From assembly GCF_000308815.1 (NCBI RefSeq), contig NZ_BAFX01000105.1:1-33509 (forward strand): DNA of 33,509 bases, read 5' to 3'. Position numbers and translations under genes: made by a program. The notes under the pieces are model-generated. The model made no database searches and was not told where the DNA came from. It saw only the letters and a list, made by a program, of their open reading frames with translations. The first letter of the stretch is position 1. Each line of letters opens with the position of its first letter. This document shows positions 1 through 7,214 of the stretch, one piece after another. The stretch is from Nocardia concava NBRC 100430. GTDB taxonomy: Bacteria > Actinomycetota > Actinomycetes > Mycobacteriales > Mycobacteriaceae.

Positions 1-84
1 GAGCCTCCGGCGACCTCCCGGTCATCCGCCCCTCGGATCCGACCCGGGTGCGGGTCAGCGACTTCCACTACACCCCGCGTGCCG
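1..84 (+). other. coding-like frame 3 at the window edge, frame-shifted relative to the next CDS
   Basis: Frame 3, read from base 3, has G or C at nearly every third codon position up to about base 80 and gives a plausible peptide (ASGDLPVIRPSDPTRVRVSD). After about base 85 this coding signature moves to frame 1, which is the frame of the membrane protein at 79-717. Frame 1 upstream of base 79 is open but has poor third-position GC. The simplest reading is one gene with a single-base shift near 75-85, either a real mutation or a sequence error. The alternative is an upstream gene ending here by some other arrangement. The window edge prevents a decision. Confidence 0.45.
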
Positions 85-717
85 GCCGACGCCCAGGAGC
101 GCGCCGCCTGGGGGCATGCGCAGGCGCAGCAGCAGGAGTTCCCGTACGCACCGGCCCCGGACGATTCGCTGTACCCGACCGCGGAACACCAGGTCGTCTA
201 TTCCGATCCACCCCGCACGCGGCAGCAGCGCCGCAAGTCGGTGGCGCTGCCGGTCGCCCTCGGTGTGCTGGTTATCGCCGTCGCCGCCATCGCCGGTGCC
301 GTAGGCTGGCAAGTCCTCGACCGCTCCGGCAACGAAGCACCCATAACGACGGCAGCACAGGGGGTTCCGGGCACCACCACCGCTCCGCGCTCGCAATCCG
401 CGGGCCCGACGGCGACGGTGACCACCCCGGCCCCCACCACGGTGCAACTGCCGGCGGGAGCAACGCCGTGTCCACAGAAGTACGCGGTGCAGGGCGGTTA
501 CGCCAATTCCGCGACCGGGAACACGGGCACGAGTTGTCCCTTCGCGGAAGAGGTTCGCCGAGCCTATGCCGACGCGGCGTCGGGTCGGCAGGGCTCGGAG
601 ATTACTGTGGTGGCAGTGAGCCCGGTGACCGGCCGGTCTTACACGATGAAGTGCACGGCCGCAGGCAAATTGGTGACCTGCGGCGGCGGAGATAACGCGG
701 TGGTGTATGTCTACTGA
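79..717 (+). CDS. hypothetical single-pass membrane protein with Cys-containing C-terminal domain
   Basis: The function is not recognised. From the GTG at 79 the protein has a hydrophilic Gln/Tyr-rich N-terminus of about 50 residues ending in a basic stretch (RQQRRK). A single membrane segment follows at about residues 56-76, then a Thr/Pro/Ala-rich linker (about 90-130), and a C-terminal domain of about 80 residues with four cysteines that could form two disulfides outside the cell. This is an inside-to-outside topology. The last 11 bases overlap the start of the next lipoprotein gene, so the two are probably co-translated. The start is uncertain because the frame is open to the window edge and the coding signal upstream lies in another frame, so the true N-terminus may be upstream. 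Confidence 0.7.
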   Translation: MPADAQERAAWGHAQAQQQEFPYAPAPDDSLYPTAEHQVVYSDPPRTRQQRRKSVALPVALGVLVIAVAAIAGAVGWQVLDRSGNEAPITTAAQGVPGTTTAPRSQSAGPTATVTTPAPTTVQLPAGATPCPQKYAVQGGYANSATGNTGTSCPFAEEVRRAYADAASGRQGSEITVVAVSPVTGRSYTMKCTAAGKLVTCGGGDNAVVYVY

Positions 718-1660
718 TCCGATTCCGGCCTGTTGCAAGGGGTTTGTGCGCGGGCTGGCCCTGGCGGCGGTGTTGGCCGTCTCCGCTTGCAGCGTGAATC
801 TCGGTGCGGCGCACCATGCTTCGGCGCAATCGAACGACATCAAGCCGGTCGGCGACAGCACCGAGTTGCAGGCGCCGAATACGGTCGCGTCGATGTTGCC
901 CGAACTGTTCGGGCTGCCGAAATCCGTCGCTTTCACAGCAGATTTCGCCGATCTGCGGGCCACACTGGACGGTCGGGTCGGCGTCGCGGTAATGCCGGTC
1001 GGCGGCGGCGACATGACCCAGCTGGGCGACTGGACCGGCGGCATCGCCTGGTCCACCATCAAGGTGCCGCTGGCCCTGGCCGCGCTGCGCCACGATCCCA
1101 CCGGCATGCGCTCCACCGCCGAGGCCGCCATCACCTTCTCCGACAACGATGCGGCACAGGAACTCTGGAACTCGCTGGGCACCGGCAGCCAGGCCGCCGA
1201 GGCGGTCGAGGCGATCCTACGCGAGGCCGGCGACACCACCACCGATGTCGCGGCGCGCCATACCAAACTGGCCGCCCTGGAATCCGATGATCTGCTGGCC
1301 TTCGGCGCGACCGACTGGTCGCTGGCCGATCAGGTGCACTTCGCCTCCAGGCTGCCCTGCCTGCCGCGCGCCAATTCCGTTGTCTCGCTGATGAGCGAGA
1401 TCACGCCCAGCCAGAGTTGGGGTCTGGGCCGGTTGATCGGCGCGGAATTCAAGGGCGGCTGGGGTCCCGACGATGAGACCGGCAAATACACCGTCCGCCA
1501 ATTCGGGCTGGTGCCAACGCTGAACGGCCCGGTGGCGGTGGCGCTGGCGGCCGAACCCACCTCCGGCAGTTTCGACGACGCCACCGCGATGATGGACAAG
1601 ATGGCGCTGCTGGTCGGCGACCACCTGCCCGACCTACGCGGCGGACTCTGCGGTCGTTGA
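707..1660 (+). CDS. penicillin-recognising (class A beta-lactamase-like) lipoprotein
   Basis: The protein has 317 residues. The N-terminus is a lipoprotein signal with a lipobox ending VSAC (Cys28), so the mature protein should be lipid-anchored on the outer face of the membrane. The body carries the three motifs of serine beta-lactamase/PBP folds: S-T-I-K at 116-119, S-D-N at 145-147 and K-G-G at 249-251. The SDN-to-KGG spacing (104) matches class A enzymes. The SxxK-to-SDN spacing (29) is about half the usual distance and no clear Glu166 motif is visible, so real beta-lactam hydrolysis is uncertain. It resembles mycobacterial alanine-rich lipoproteins of the LppW kind, from memory. The ATG overlaps the upstream stop by 11 bases, and a paralogue follows immediately. 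Confidence 0.75.
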   Translation: MSTDPIPACCKGFVRGLALAAVLAVSACSVNLGAAHHASAQSNDIKPVGDSTELQAPNTVASMLPELFGLPKSVAFTADFADLRATLDGRVGVAVMPVGGGDMTQLGDWTGGIAWSTIKVPLALAALRHDPTGMRSTAEAAITFSDNDAAQELWNSLGTGSQAAEAVEAILREAGDTTTDVAARHTKLAALESDDLLAFGATDWSLADQVHFASRLPCLPRANSVVSLMSEITPSQSWGLGRLIGAEFKGGWGPDDETGKYTVRQFGLVPTLNGPVAVALAAEPTSGSFDDATAMMDKMALLVGDHLPDLRGGLCGR

Positions 1661-1895
1661 CGCGGTCCGCACCCATTGACACATTCCGCACCGATTAACA
1701 CATTTCGTGGGCGACCGGGTCAAATTGCCCTGCTCGCACCACGAATCGGGCAAATATCCGCGGAAAACGCCCCTAACCACCGCATTTGACCCTCGCTGCC
1801 ACGACCCACAACAATCCTTGCGATTGACGGGTATAGGTGTGTCCGCTAGGAACAGGGAACGCACCGGGCATCCGGAGCAGATGGAGGTTGTCAGG

Positions 1896-2765
1896 GTGAG
1901 AGCAAGGTTCGCGCGGGGGTGTGGCGCGCTGGCCCTGCTGGTCGGTGTCCTGACCGGATGCACCAGCAAACCGGTTCTGGTGCCGGACAAGACATCCGCG
2001 GCCGCCGCGCCGACCAATGCCATCCCCGCCACCGTCATGGCGCTGCCCGGCACGCTGGCCTGGGATTTCGTCAATACCCTGGCACCCACACTGCCCGGCA
2101 AGGTGGGGCTGGCGGTGCTGCCCGTGGGCGGCGACAAGGTGGTGGCGCTCGGGGATTGGACCTCGGGGCCCGGCTGGTCGAGCATGAAGGTCCCGCTGAC
2201 GCTGGCGGCGCTGCGCAAGAATCCCGGCAATCAGGTGGCGGCCATCAATGCCATCGAATACTCCGACAATGCCGCCGCCGATACGCTCTGGCAGTCCCTG
2301 GGCAGCCCGGAGGTGGCCGCGCAGACCGTCCAGGACGTGCTGCGCGAGGGCGGCGACACTCAGACCACCGTGCCCGCGACCCGCACCCGCTCGGAGTACT
2401 CCGCGTTCGGTCAGGCCGACTGGTCGCTGGCCAATCAGCTGAAATTCACCGCCAAACTGCCCTGCCTGCCGCAGTCCGAGGTCGTCACCTCACTGATGGG
2501 CAAGATCAGCTCCAGCCAGCGCTGGGGCCTGGGCAATCTGGACGGGGCCGTCTTCAAGGGCGGCTGGGGTCCGGACACCAGCGGCAACTACCTGGTCCGC
2601 CAGCTCGGTCTGATCCCGGTCGACGGCGGCCAGATCGCCATCGTCATTGCCACCCAGCCCAATTCCGGCTCCTTCGACGACGGCACCGCCATCCTCACCA
2701 AGATCGCCAACCTCATCAACGAGCACCTCGAGGAGCTCAAGGGCGGCACCTGCCCCGCCCACTGA
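1896..2765 (+). CDS. second penicillin-recognising lipoprotein, tandem paralogue
   Basis: The protein has 289 residues. The GTG at 1896 is chosen because GGAGG lies at 1883-1887 with 8 bases of spacing, and because it gives a compact lipoprotein signal with the lipobox LTGC (Cys22). An ATG at 1881 is the alternative; longer upstream extensions lack a signal peptide. The motifs are S-S-M-K at 95-98, S-D-N at 123-125 and K-G-G at 221-223. The flanking residues (W before SxxK, LTLAALR after it, KGGWGPD) match the preceding gene, so this is a tandem duplicate. As there, the SxxK-to-SDN gap is short (28). A role in peptidoglycan or beta-lactam interaction is inferred only from the motifs. A 235-bp gap separates the two copies, so this one may have its own promoter. 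Confidence 0.75.
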   Translation: MRARFARGCGALALLVGVLTGCTSKPVLVPDKTSAAAAPTNAIPATVMALPGTLAWDFVNTLAPTLPGKVGLAVLPVGGDKVVALGDWTSGPGWSSMKVPLTLAALRKNPGNQVAAINAIEYSDNAAADTLWQSLGSPEVAAQTVQDVLREGGDTQTTVPATRTRSEYSAFGQADWSLANQLKFTAKLPCLPQSEVVTSLMGKISSSQRWGLGNLDGAVFKGGWGPDTSGNYLVRQLGLIPVDGGQIAIVIATQPNSGSFDDGTAILTKIANLINEHLEELKGGTCPAH

Positions 2766-2771
2766 TGCTTC

Positions 2772-2826
2772 GAGTGGTACACCAGCGCGGCGAATCCGGA
2801 CAAATCCCCGCGCTGGTGTGCCACTC
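2772..2826 (+). repeat. 55-bp dispersed palindrome, family B copy 1
   Basis: The element starts GAGTGG and ends CCACTC. Its arms can pair over most of their length (GAGTGGTACACCAGCGCGG against the right arm) around a short loop containing CGGACAAA at 2797-2804. It lies 6 bases after the stop of the second lipoprotein gene and upstream of pfkA. A second copy of identical length, in inverted orientation, lies at 10208-10262. It could also act as a transcription terminator, but there is no T-run. Confidence 0.8.
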
Positions 2827-2907
2827 AGCGAAATCGAAGGCGGTTGTAACCGGCGGTTCACGGGGGTGGGGCGGACAAGGGGGGCGGGTCAGGGCAAGAT
2901 GGGCAGC

Positions 2908-3939
2908 ATGCGCATCGGAGTCTTGACCGGAGGCGGAGACTGCCCTGGCCTGAATGCCGTGATTCGTGCCGTCGTTCGTACCGCGAACGGACGGTGGGGG
3001 GATGCGATCGTCGGGTTCCAGGACGGGTGGCGGGGGCTACTCGAGGATCGGAAGATTCAGATCCTCAATAACGACCGCACCGACCGGTTGCTCACCAAGG
3101 GCGGGACCATTCTCGGCACCGCGCGCACCAATCCGGATGTGCTGCGCGCCGGACTCGGGCGGATCAAGCAGACCCTCGACGACAACGGCATCGACGCGCT
3201 CATCCCGATCGGCGGCGAGGGCACGCTGACCGCGGCCTCCTGGCTGGCCGACGAGGGCGTGCCGGTGGTCGGCGTGCCCAAGACCATCGACAACGACATC
3301 GACTGCACCGACACCACCTTCGGCCACGACACCGCGGTGTCCATCGCCACCGAGGCCATCGACCGGCTGCACACCACCGCGGAATCGCATCAGCGCGTCA
3401 TGCTGGTCGAGGTGATGGGGCGGCACGCGGGCTGGATCGCCATCAACTCCGGCATCGCCTCCGGTGCGCACCTGACCCTGGTGCCCGAGGTGCCGTTCGA
3501 CGTGGACGAGGTCTGCGCCATGGTGAAACGGCGCTTCCAGCGCGGGGATTCGCATTTCATCTGCGTGGTGGCCGAGGGCGCGCAGCCCGATCCCAAGTCC
3601 ATGTCGCTACGGGACGGCGGCATCGACGAGTTCGGGCATGTCCGATTCACCGGTGTGGCACAGCAACTCGCGCCGGAGATCGAGCGGCGCATCGGCAAGG
3701 AAGTGCGGGTGACGGTGCTCGGCCACGTTCAGCGCGGCGGCACGCCGACCGCGTTCGACCGGGTGCTGGCCACGCGGTTCGGGGTGCACGCGGCGGAAGC
3801 GGTGCACGCCGGGCAGTTCGGGCAGATGGTGGCGCTGAAGGGCAATGAGATCGAGCTGGTGCCGCTCTCGGAAGCGACCAAGCAGCTCAAGCTGGTGCCG
3901 CCGGACCGGTACCGGGAGGCGGCCGCGTTCTTCGGCTGA
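2908..3939 (+). CDS. pfkA: ATP-dependent 6-phosphofructokinase
   Basis: This cytosolic enzyme phosphorylates fructose 6-phosphate to fructose 1,6-bisphosphate, the committed step of glycolysis. From the ATG at 2908 it has 343 residues, the size I recall for the mycobacterial PfkA. The start MRIGVLTGGGDCPGLNA holds the nucleotide loop. IGGEGTL (101-107) has Gly at the position that is Asp in pyrophosphate-dependent enzymes, which points to ATP as donor. PKTIDND (124-130) contains the catalytic Asp128, followed by TFGHDT and the sugar-binding MGRHAGW. The Lys in PKTIDND is typical of actinobacterial group III enzymes. An ATG at 2899 would add three residues. In M. tuberculosis pfkA sits directly after gatA, whereas here it is about 12 kb away and on the opposite strand. 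Confidence 0.97.
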   Translation: MRIGVLTGGGDCPGLNAVIRAVVRTANGRWGDAIVGFQDGWRGLLEDRKIQILNNDRTDRLLTKGGTILGTARTNPDVLRAGLGRIKQTLDDNGIDALIPIGGEGTLTAASWLADEGVPVVGVPKTIDNDIDCTDTTFGHDTAVSIATEAIDRLHTTAESHQRVMLVEVMGRHAGWIAINSGIASGAHLTLVPEVPFDVDEVCAMVKRRFQRGDSHFICVVAEGAQPDPKSMSLRDGGIDEFGHVRFTGVAQQLAPEIERRIGKEVRVTVLGHVQRGGTPTAFDRVLATRFGVHAAEAVHAGQFGQMVALKGNEIELVPLSEATKQLKLVPPDRYREAAAFFG

Positions 3940-3954
3940 GCCGGAAAGCACTGC

Positions 3955-4008
3955 GACCCGAGACAACGGCCCCCGCCCATTCGGCGAGCGCCGTTGTCAT
4001 ATCGGGTC
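3955..4008 (+). terminator. imperfect hairpin after pfkA
   Basis: The sequence GACCCGAGACAACGGC at 3955-3970 pairs with its near-complement at 3990-4008; three extra bases in the right arm form a bulge. It lies 16 bases beyond the pfkA stop and directly before repeat A1, between convergent genes. No T-run follows, so intrinsic termination is plausible but not proven. Confidence 0.5.
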
Positions 4009-4013
4009 ACCCT

Positions 4014-4088
4014 CGTCATCCCGGCATGTTTTTGGCCGGGATCCGTCCCGTATCAGTGGATTCCGGCCAAAAGCACGCCGGAATGACG
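4014..4088 (+). repeat. 75-bp dispersed palindrome, family A copy 1
   Basis: The element begins CGTCATCCCGG and ends CCGGAATGACG. Inner blocks TTTTTGGCCGGGATCC and GGATTCCGGCCAAAAGC pair around a variable centre of about 14 bases. It lies between the convergent pfkA and CGNR genes. The related copies at 27781-27854 and 28990-29064 are in the opposite orientation, judged by the asymmetry AATCC/GATCC of the arms. No transposase is nearby. Confidence 0.85.
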
Positions 4089-4095
4089 GGGCCGG

Positions 4096-4677
4096 TCAAT
4101 CGTCGCGGTGCTGGGCGTAGTGGCGGGCCGCGCGGGCGCGGTTGCCGCAGGCCACCGAGCACCATTCCTGGCGGGGATGGGATTTCAGGAAGTAGCGCAC
4201 GCAGCGCGGCGCGGGGCAGGTGCGGATCTGGGCCGCCTCCGGGCTGGTGAAGAATTCGATGGTGGCGTCGGCCAATCCGGCCATGACGGTGTCGAGATCG
4301 CCGGCGGTGAGCATCCGGTATTCGGGGTGGGGGCCCGCGCTGTCCCATTCCAGTAGCCGCTGCGCCGGAGCGGAGGCCCGATTGACGGCGGCCAGCGCCT
4401 CCGGGAACGGCGGCAGCACCGCGGCGTCGGCCGAACTGGGCGCTTGGGGCGCAACGTATTCCGCGAACAGGGCGCGCACGTTCTGACGCAGGTCCACCAG
4501 GGCCGTGCGATCCGCCTCGGTCGGCAGATAGCCGTCGAGGTCCATGTACCTGCCGATGTCCTCGGCATTGGTGACCAGCCAGTCCCGCGTCGACTCGGGC
4601 GTGCCGAAGGCATCGGTCAAGCCGCGGCTGGTGGCGCGGAGGGTGTTCGCGAACCGGAATGCCAAGGGATCGACCAT
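4096..4677 (-). CDS. ABATE-domain / CGNR zinc-finger protein, putative regulator
   Basis: The protein has 193 residues. The N-terminal two-thirds fits the ABATE (putative stress-induced regulator) family. The C-terminus has a treble-clef-like zinc site with Cys154, Cys159, Cys173 and Cys177; the last opens the diagnostic CGNR motif and is followed by a basic helix (RARAARHYAQHR) that could contact DNA. Families of this type are generally held to be transcriptional regulators, but few have been studied. The gene is divergent from the AhpD-like gene, and the 86-bp gap between them carries three copies of TTCTAACG, a likely binding site for this protein. The ATG at 4677 begins just in front of the first octamer copy. 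Confidence 0.88.
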   Translation of the reverse strand: MVDPLAFRFANTLRATSRGLTDAFGTPESTRDWLVTNAEDIGRYMDLDGYLPTEADRTALVDLRQNVRALFAEYVAPQAPSSADAAVLPPFPEALAAVNRASAPAQRLLEWDSAGPHPEYRMLTAGDLDTVMAGLADATIEFFTSPEAAQIRTCPAPRCVRYFLKSHPRQEWCSVACGNRARAARHYAQHRDD

Positions 4678-4684
4678 GTCCCGA

Positions 4685-4751
4685 TTCTAACGGGGATTGA
4701 AATCGAGTGCCATGATGTTCTAACGTGAGAAAGCAAGATCTTCCGTTAGAA
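4685..4751 (+). promoter_or_regulatory. three copies of octamer TTCTAACG, candidate operator
   Basis: The octamer occurs at 4685-4692 and 4718-4725 on the plus strand and at 4744-4751 on the minus strand (CGTTAGAA). Copies 1 and 3 share nine bases (TTCTAACGG). The start-to-start distance between copies 1 and 2 is 33 bp, about three helical turns; copies 2 and 3 form an inverted pair 26 bp apart. The cluster fills the intergenic region between the divergent CGNR and AhpD-like genes. Three exact 8-mers in 67 bp are very unlikely by chance in such GC-rich DNA. Function as an operator is inferred. Confidence 0.65.
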
Positions 4752-4763
4752 AGGTTGAGAGAG

Positions 4764-5258
4764 ATGATCACTCCGGTCGAGCAAGCTCCCCTGCTGGACG
4801 AGGTCCGCAAGCGCATGGGGCGGGTGCCGAACATGACCAAGGTGATGGCCAATTCGTCCGCGGTACTGGAGGGTTACCTCGGGCTGTCCGGCGCGCTGAA
4901 GAAGGGCACGCTGCCGCCCGCCACCTCGGAGCGCATCGCACTCACCGTCGGCGCGGCCAACGACTGCGGCTACTGCGTCGCGGCGCACACTTTCACCGGC
5001 AAGCGGGTCGCCAAGCTCAGCGATGCCGAGGTGGAGGCCGCCAAGCAGGGCACCTCCGCGGATGCGAAAGAGGCTGCCGCCGTGGCCTTCGCGCGCGAAT
5101 TGACCGAGAGCCGCGGCAAGGCCGACCCGGCCGAGGCGCTGGCCGCGGGCTGGACCCAGGAGCAGGTGCTCGAAATCGTGGCCCTGGTCGCCCTGCAGAC
5201 CCTGACCAACTACGTCAACAAGGTCGGCGAGACCGAGAACGACTGGCCCGCCGCGTAA
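4764..5258 (+). CDS. AhpD-like / carboxymuconolactone decarboxylase family protein
   Basis: The protein has 164 residues. The ATG at 4764 is chosen because GAAAGG lies about 9 bases upstream; an earlier in-frame GTG at 4725 would put the start inside the octamer cluster. The helical domain carries the alkylhydroperoxidase signature: Glu56, Cys68-G-Y-Cys71 and His75. In AhpD these residues form the redox centre that reduces peroxides or relays electrons to a peroxiredoxin. Single-domain homologues often act on unknown substrates. A small membrane protein follows 41 bases later on the same strand. The divergent CGNR gene suggests regulation through the octamer sites, possibly in response to oxidative or electrophile stress, which is inference. 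Confidence 0.9.
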   Translation: MITPVEQAPLLDEVRKRMGRVPNMTKVMANSSAVLEGYLGLSGALKKGTLPPATSERIALTVGAANDCGYCVAAHTFTGKRVAKLSDAEVEAAKQGTSADAKEAAAVAFARELTESRGKADPAEALAAGWTQEQVLEIVALVALQTLTNYVNKVGETENDWPAA

Positions 5259-5299
5259 TCCGCCCGCCCACCGGGAATCCTCGAAGAAGGTCGAAGATC

Positions 5300-5518
5300 A
5301 TGAACGCCGTCAAGACCGCCAACCCCCTGAACGCGCAGGTCCTGAAGAGCCTGCTGCACAACGGCATCGTCATCCGCGCGCTGGCACTGGCCGTCGCGAC
5401 CATCGTCCTGATCGCCCTGCGTCACCCGACCTGGGTCCCCTACTCGGTGAGCGCCTACGCCATCTGGAACGCGGCCGCGGTCACCCTCAATTCGGCCCGC
5501 GCCGCCCGTTCCGCCTGA
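5300..5518 (+). CDS. small membrane protein, 72 residues
   Basis: The function is not recognised. The ATG is preceded by GAAGAAGGTCGAAG, an acceptable ribosome binding region. The protein has a hydrophilic start, one clear membrane segment at about residues 24-40 (IVIRALALAVATIVLIAL), and a second weaker hydrophobic stretch around 46-64 (VPYSVSAYAIWNAAAVTL), so one or two passes are possible. It lies 41 bases after the AhpD-like gene and is probably co-transcribed with it. It may be a membrane partner of that enzyme, though nothing in the sequence proves this. Confidence 0.7.
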   Translation: MNAVKTANPLNAQVLKSLLHNGIVIRALALAVATIVLIALRHPTWVPYSVSAYAIWNAAAVTLNSARAARSA

Positions 5519-5555
5519 ATCCCCCTGACCGTCACCGGGTCCCGCCGGGCCGGGT

Positions 5556-5753
5556 TCAGTTGTCGAACCGCCCGGCGGCCAGGGCGGCGGTGAAGCGATC
5601 CCAGTCGGCGGGCGGGAAGATCAACGCCGGACCGGTCGGGTTCTTGCTGTCGCGGACTCCGACTCCGGTGGATAGGAACGCGATTTCGACGCATTCCTTG
5701 GCACCGGTGCTGCGGGCGCTCTTGAACCACCGGACGCCGGGTTCGACGGTCAC
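5556..5753 (-). CDS. DUF397 protein
   Basis: This 65-residue protein starts at a GTG that overlaps the stop of the upstream XRE gene (GTGA at 5750-5753), so translation is coupled. The core W-F-K-S-A-R-S, the central Cys-V-E-I-A, the V-R-D-S-K motif and the closing W-x-x-F match DUF397, a small actinobacterial family almost always found beside XRE/DUF5753 regulators. In Streptomyces such pairs (the WhiJ/BldB and Scr1/Scr2 groups) affect development and secondary metabolism, and some have been proposed to behave like toxin-antitoxin pairs. Its partner here would be the adjacent regulator. Confidence 0.9.
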   Translation of the reverse strand: MTVEPGVRWFKSARSTGAKECVEIAFLSTGVGVRDSKNPTGPALIFPPADWDRFTAALAAGRFDN

Positions 5754-6631
5754 GTCGCGTACTCCTTCGCTGCCCTCCGGAGAAGGTCTCTGCTGGTCGT
5801 CTCGTCCAGCGCGGCGCGCTGGATCGATTGGTATGCCTCGCGGTACCGGTCGACCGCGGCCTGCTTCTCCAGATACAGGTCGCCGAGGAAGTTCTCCAGG
5901 TAGACGACCGTGGGTTCGACGGGCCGATTGCCGGCGTCCCGGCCGAACTCCAGGATCACGAACGGGCCGACGGTATGGCCGATCGGCACACCCGCCGCAA
6001 AGGGTAGTACACGAACAGCGATCGCCGGGAGTGTCGACAGATCCGCCACGCGCCGCAATTGCGCCGCCATGATGCGCGGACCGCCGACAACGCGACGTAA
6101 TGCGGTTTCGTGCACCACGACATCGAAGGAGGCGGGACTTCGCTTGCGCGTCAAGAGGCTTTGACGACGCATCTTCAACTGGACCCTTCGGTCGAGTTGG
6201 TCGGGTGCAGCATCCGGCCAGTAATCGTTGATCAACACGCGTGCGTACTCGGCGGTCTGCAGCAGGCCGGGAATGATCTCCGGCTGGTAGGAGATGAGGG
6301 CGCGGGCCGAAGCCTCCAGGCCCACATACACATTGAAACCCTCGGGAATCAGATCGTCGTACTCGTGCCACCAGGACTTGACGCTGGCCTGTTGCGCGAG
6401 ACCGGTCAGTGCGGAACTGAACTCGTCGTCGAAGTCGTAGATGCGGCACAGCTCCCGGACATCGAGCACCCGGATCTTCTCGGCATTACCGGTCTCGAGT
6501 CGCTGCAGCTTGGACTCGCTCCACTCCATCAACGCCGCTGCCTCGGCGATCGTCATATTGCACTGCATCCGGCCTTCGCGCAGGTATCGCCCCAGCTGAC
6601 GACGCGGCAATGTCGAACCATGCTCGGACAT
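5750..6631 (-). CDS. XRE-family regulator with DUF5753
   Basis: The protein has 293 residues. The ATG at 6631 is preceded by GGGGGAGG at good spacing; a GTG at 6646 lies upstream of this site and is less likely. Residues 12-70 form a lambda-repressor-type helix-turn-helix (RRQLGRYLREGR, TIAEAAALMEWSESKLQRLE). The rest matches DUF5753 (Y-Q-P-E-I-I-P-G-L-L-Q-T-A-E-Y-A-R at about 115-135; the family's F-V-I-L-E-F strand near 225). It is a cytoplasmic DNA-binding regulator, and the coupled DUF397 protein is its probable antagonist or cofactor. The palindrome CTTTCGGAAAG at 6707-6717 upstream is a possible autoregulatory site. Confidence 0.93.
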   Translation of the reverse strand: MSEHGSTLPRRQLGRYLREGRMQCNMTIAEAAALMEWSESKLQRLETGNAEKIRVLDVRELCRIYDFDDEFSSALTGLAQQASVKSWWHEYDDLIPEGFNVYVGLEASARALISYQPEIIPGLLQTAEYARVLINDYWPDAAPDQLDRRVQLKMRRQSLLTRKRSPASFDVVVHETALRRVVGGPRIMAAQLRRVADLSTLPAIAVRVLPFAAGVPIGHTVGPFVILEFGRDAGNRPVEPTVVYLENFLGDLYLEKQAAVDRYREAYQSIQRAALDETTSRDLLRRAAKEYAT

Positions 6632-7011
6632 CGAATCCTCCCCCACGAAGGCTGTTTTCGGTCACTGCGAATGATGCTCCCACGCGATATGAATGCTGAC
6701 CTGGAGCTTTCGGAAAGTTTCCCACCGCGGCGAGGCTTCGATTGTCGGTTCGCCGAAACGGTGCTGGACTGGAGTCGCGCCCGGTGAGAACCGGAGCCCT
6801 GATATCTCTGGACCCACTCGTCCCCGAGCCGGGCGCACCTACTCTCCCACTCCCAGAAATCCTGACCAGGCGTGACAAGGCGGCCGATACCGGCGTGGCA
6901 CATCGCGAACCCCGTTACGCTTGCGGGAGGCCCGGCGCGGATGCGCCGCATGCCGAGCACCAGCGCCGGACCGCGAATTGTTCAGCCCCCTGCGCTGCCC
7001 CGGTGGAAACC
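6632..7011. other. 380-bp intergenic region with candidate operator
   Basis: I see no convincing gene in this stretch. It contains the perfect 11-bp palindrome CTTTCGGAAAG at 6707-6717, about 75 bp upstream of the XRE start, followed directly by TTTCCC. This is a plausible place for XRE binding, but a short palindrome alone is weak evidence. The open frames crossing the region on the plus strand show no protein-like composition. Confidence 0.35.
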
Positions 7012-7203
7012 ATGATGTTTCTTCTCTTCGACTGCACGATGGACCCCGGCGACCTGGGCCTCCCCCAGGCCCACCAGGCCATGCAGATTCACAAGTACTG
7101 CACCGTGGACAACTGCCTCGTCCGCCGCCGCGCCCGCCAAATCCTGGTCGACCGAGGCCAAATGGTCCTGGGCACCCGCGCCACCCTCTTCCCCGGCACC
7201 TGA
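7012..7203 (+). CDS. small hypothetical protein with three cysteines
   Basis: The function is not recognised. From ATG 7012 it encodes 63 residues; GGTGG lies about 5 bases upstream, and a second ATG follows at 7015. Cysteines occur at 8, 30 and 35; the last two form C-x4-C in front of a basic helix (LVRRRARQIL). The frame is open upstream to 6742, but that extension has an unnatural composition. The gene is convergent with the kinase gene ending at 7215. A metal- or nucleic-acid-binding role is possible but only a guess from Cys and Arg content. Confidence 0.5.
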   Translation: MMFLLFDCTMDPGDLGLPQAHQAMQIHKYCTVDNCLVRRRARQILVDRGQMVLGTRATLFPGT

Positions 7204-7214
7204 CCGCCCCCTCC

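Noticed and set aside
55..1266. 403-codon minus-strand open frame at the left edge
   Set aside because: It spans two plus-strand genes with good signal peptide and motif evidence. Its translation has no domain and arises from high GC.
1676..1704. TTGACA at 1676 with a possible -10 as promoter of the second lipoprotein
   Set aside because: The only -10-like sequences lie at poor spacing (TTAACA 13 bases away, CACATT at 17), so the assignment is too weak to list.
6742..7203. 153-codon reading of the small Cys protein gene
   Set aside because: The first 90 codons lack protein-like composition and a start signal; the ATG at 7012 has a ribosome binding site.
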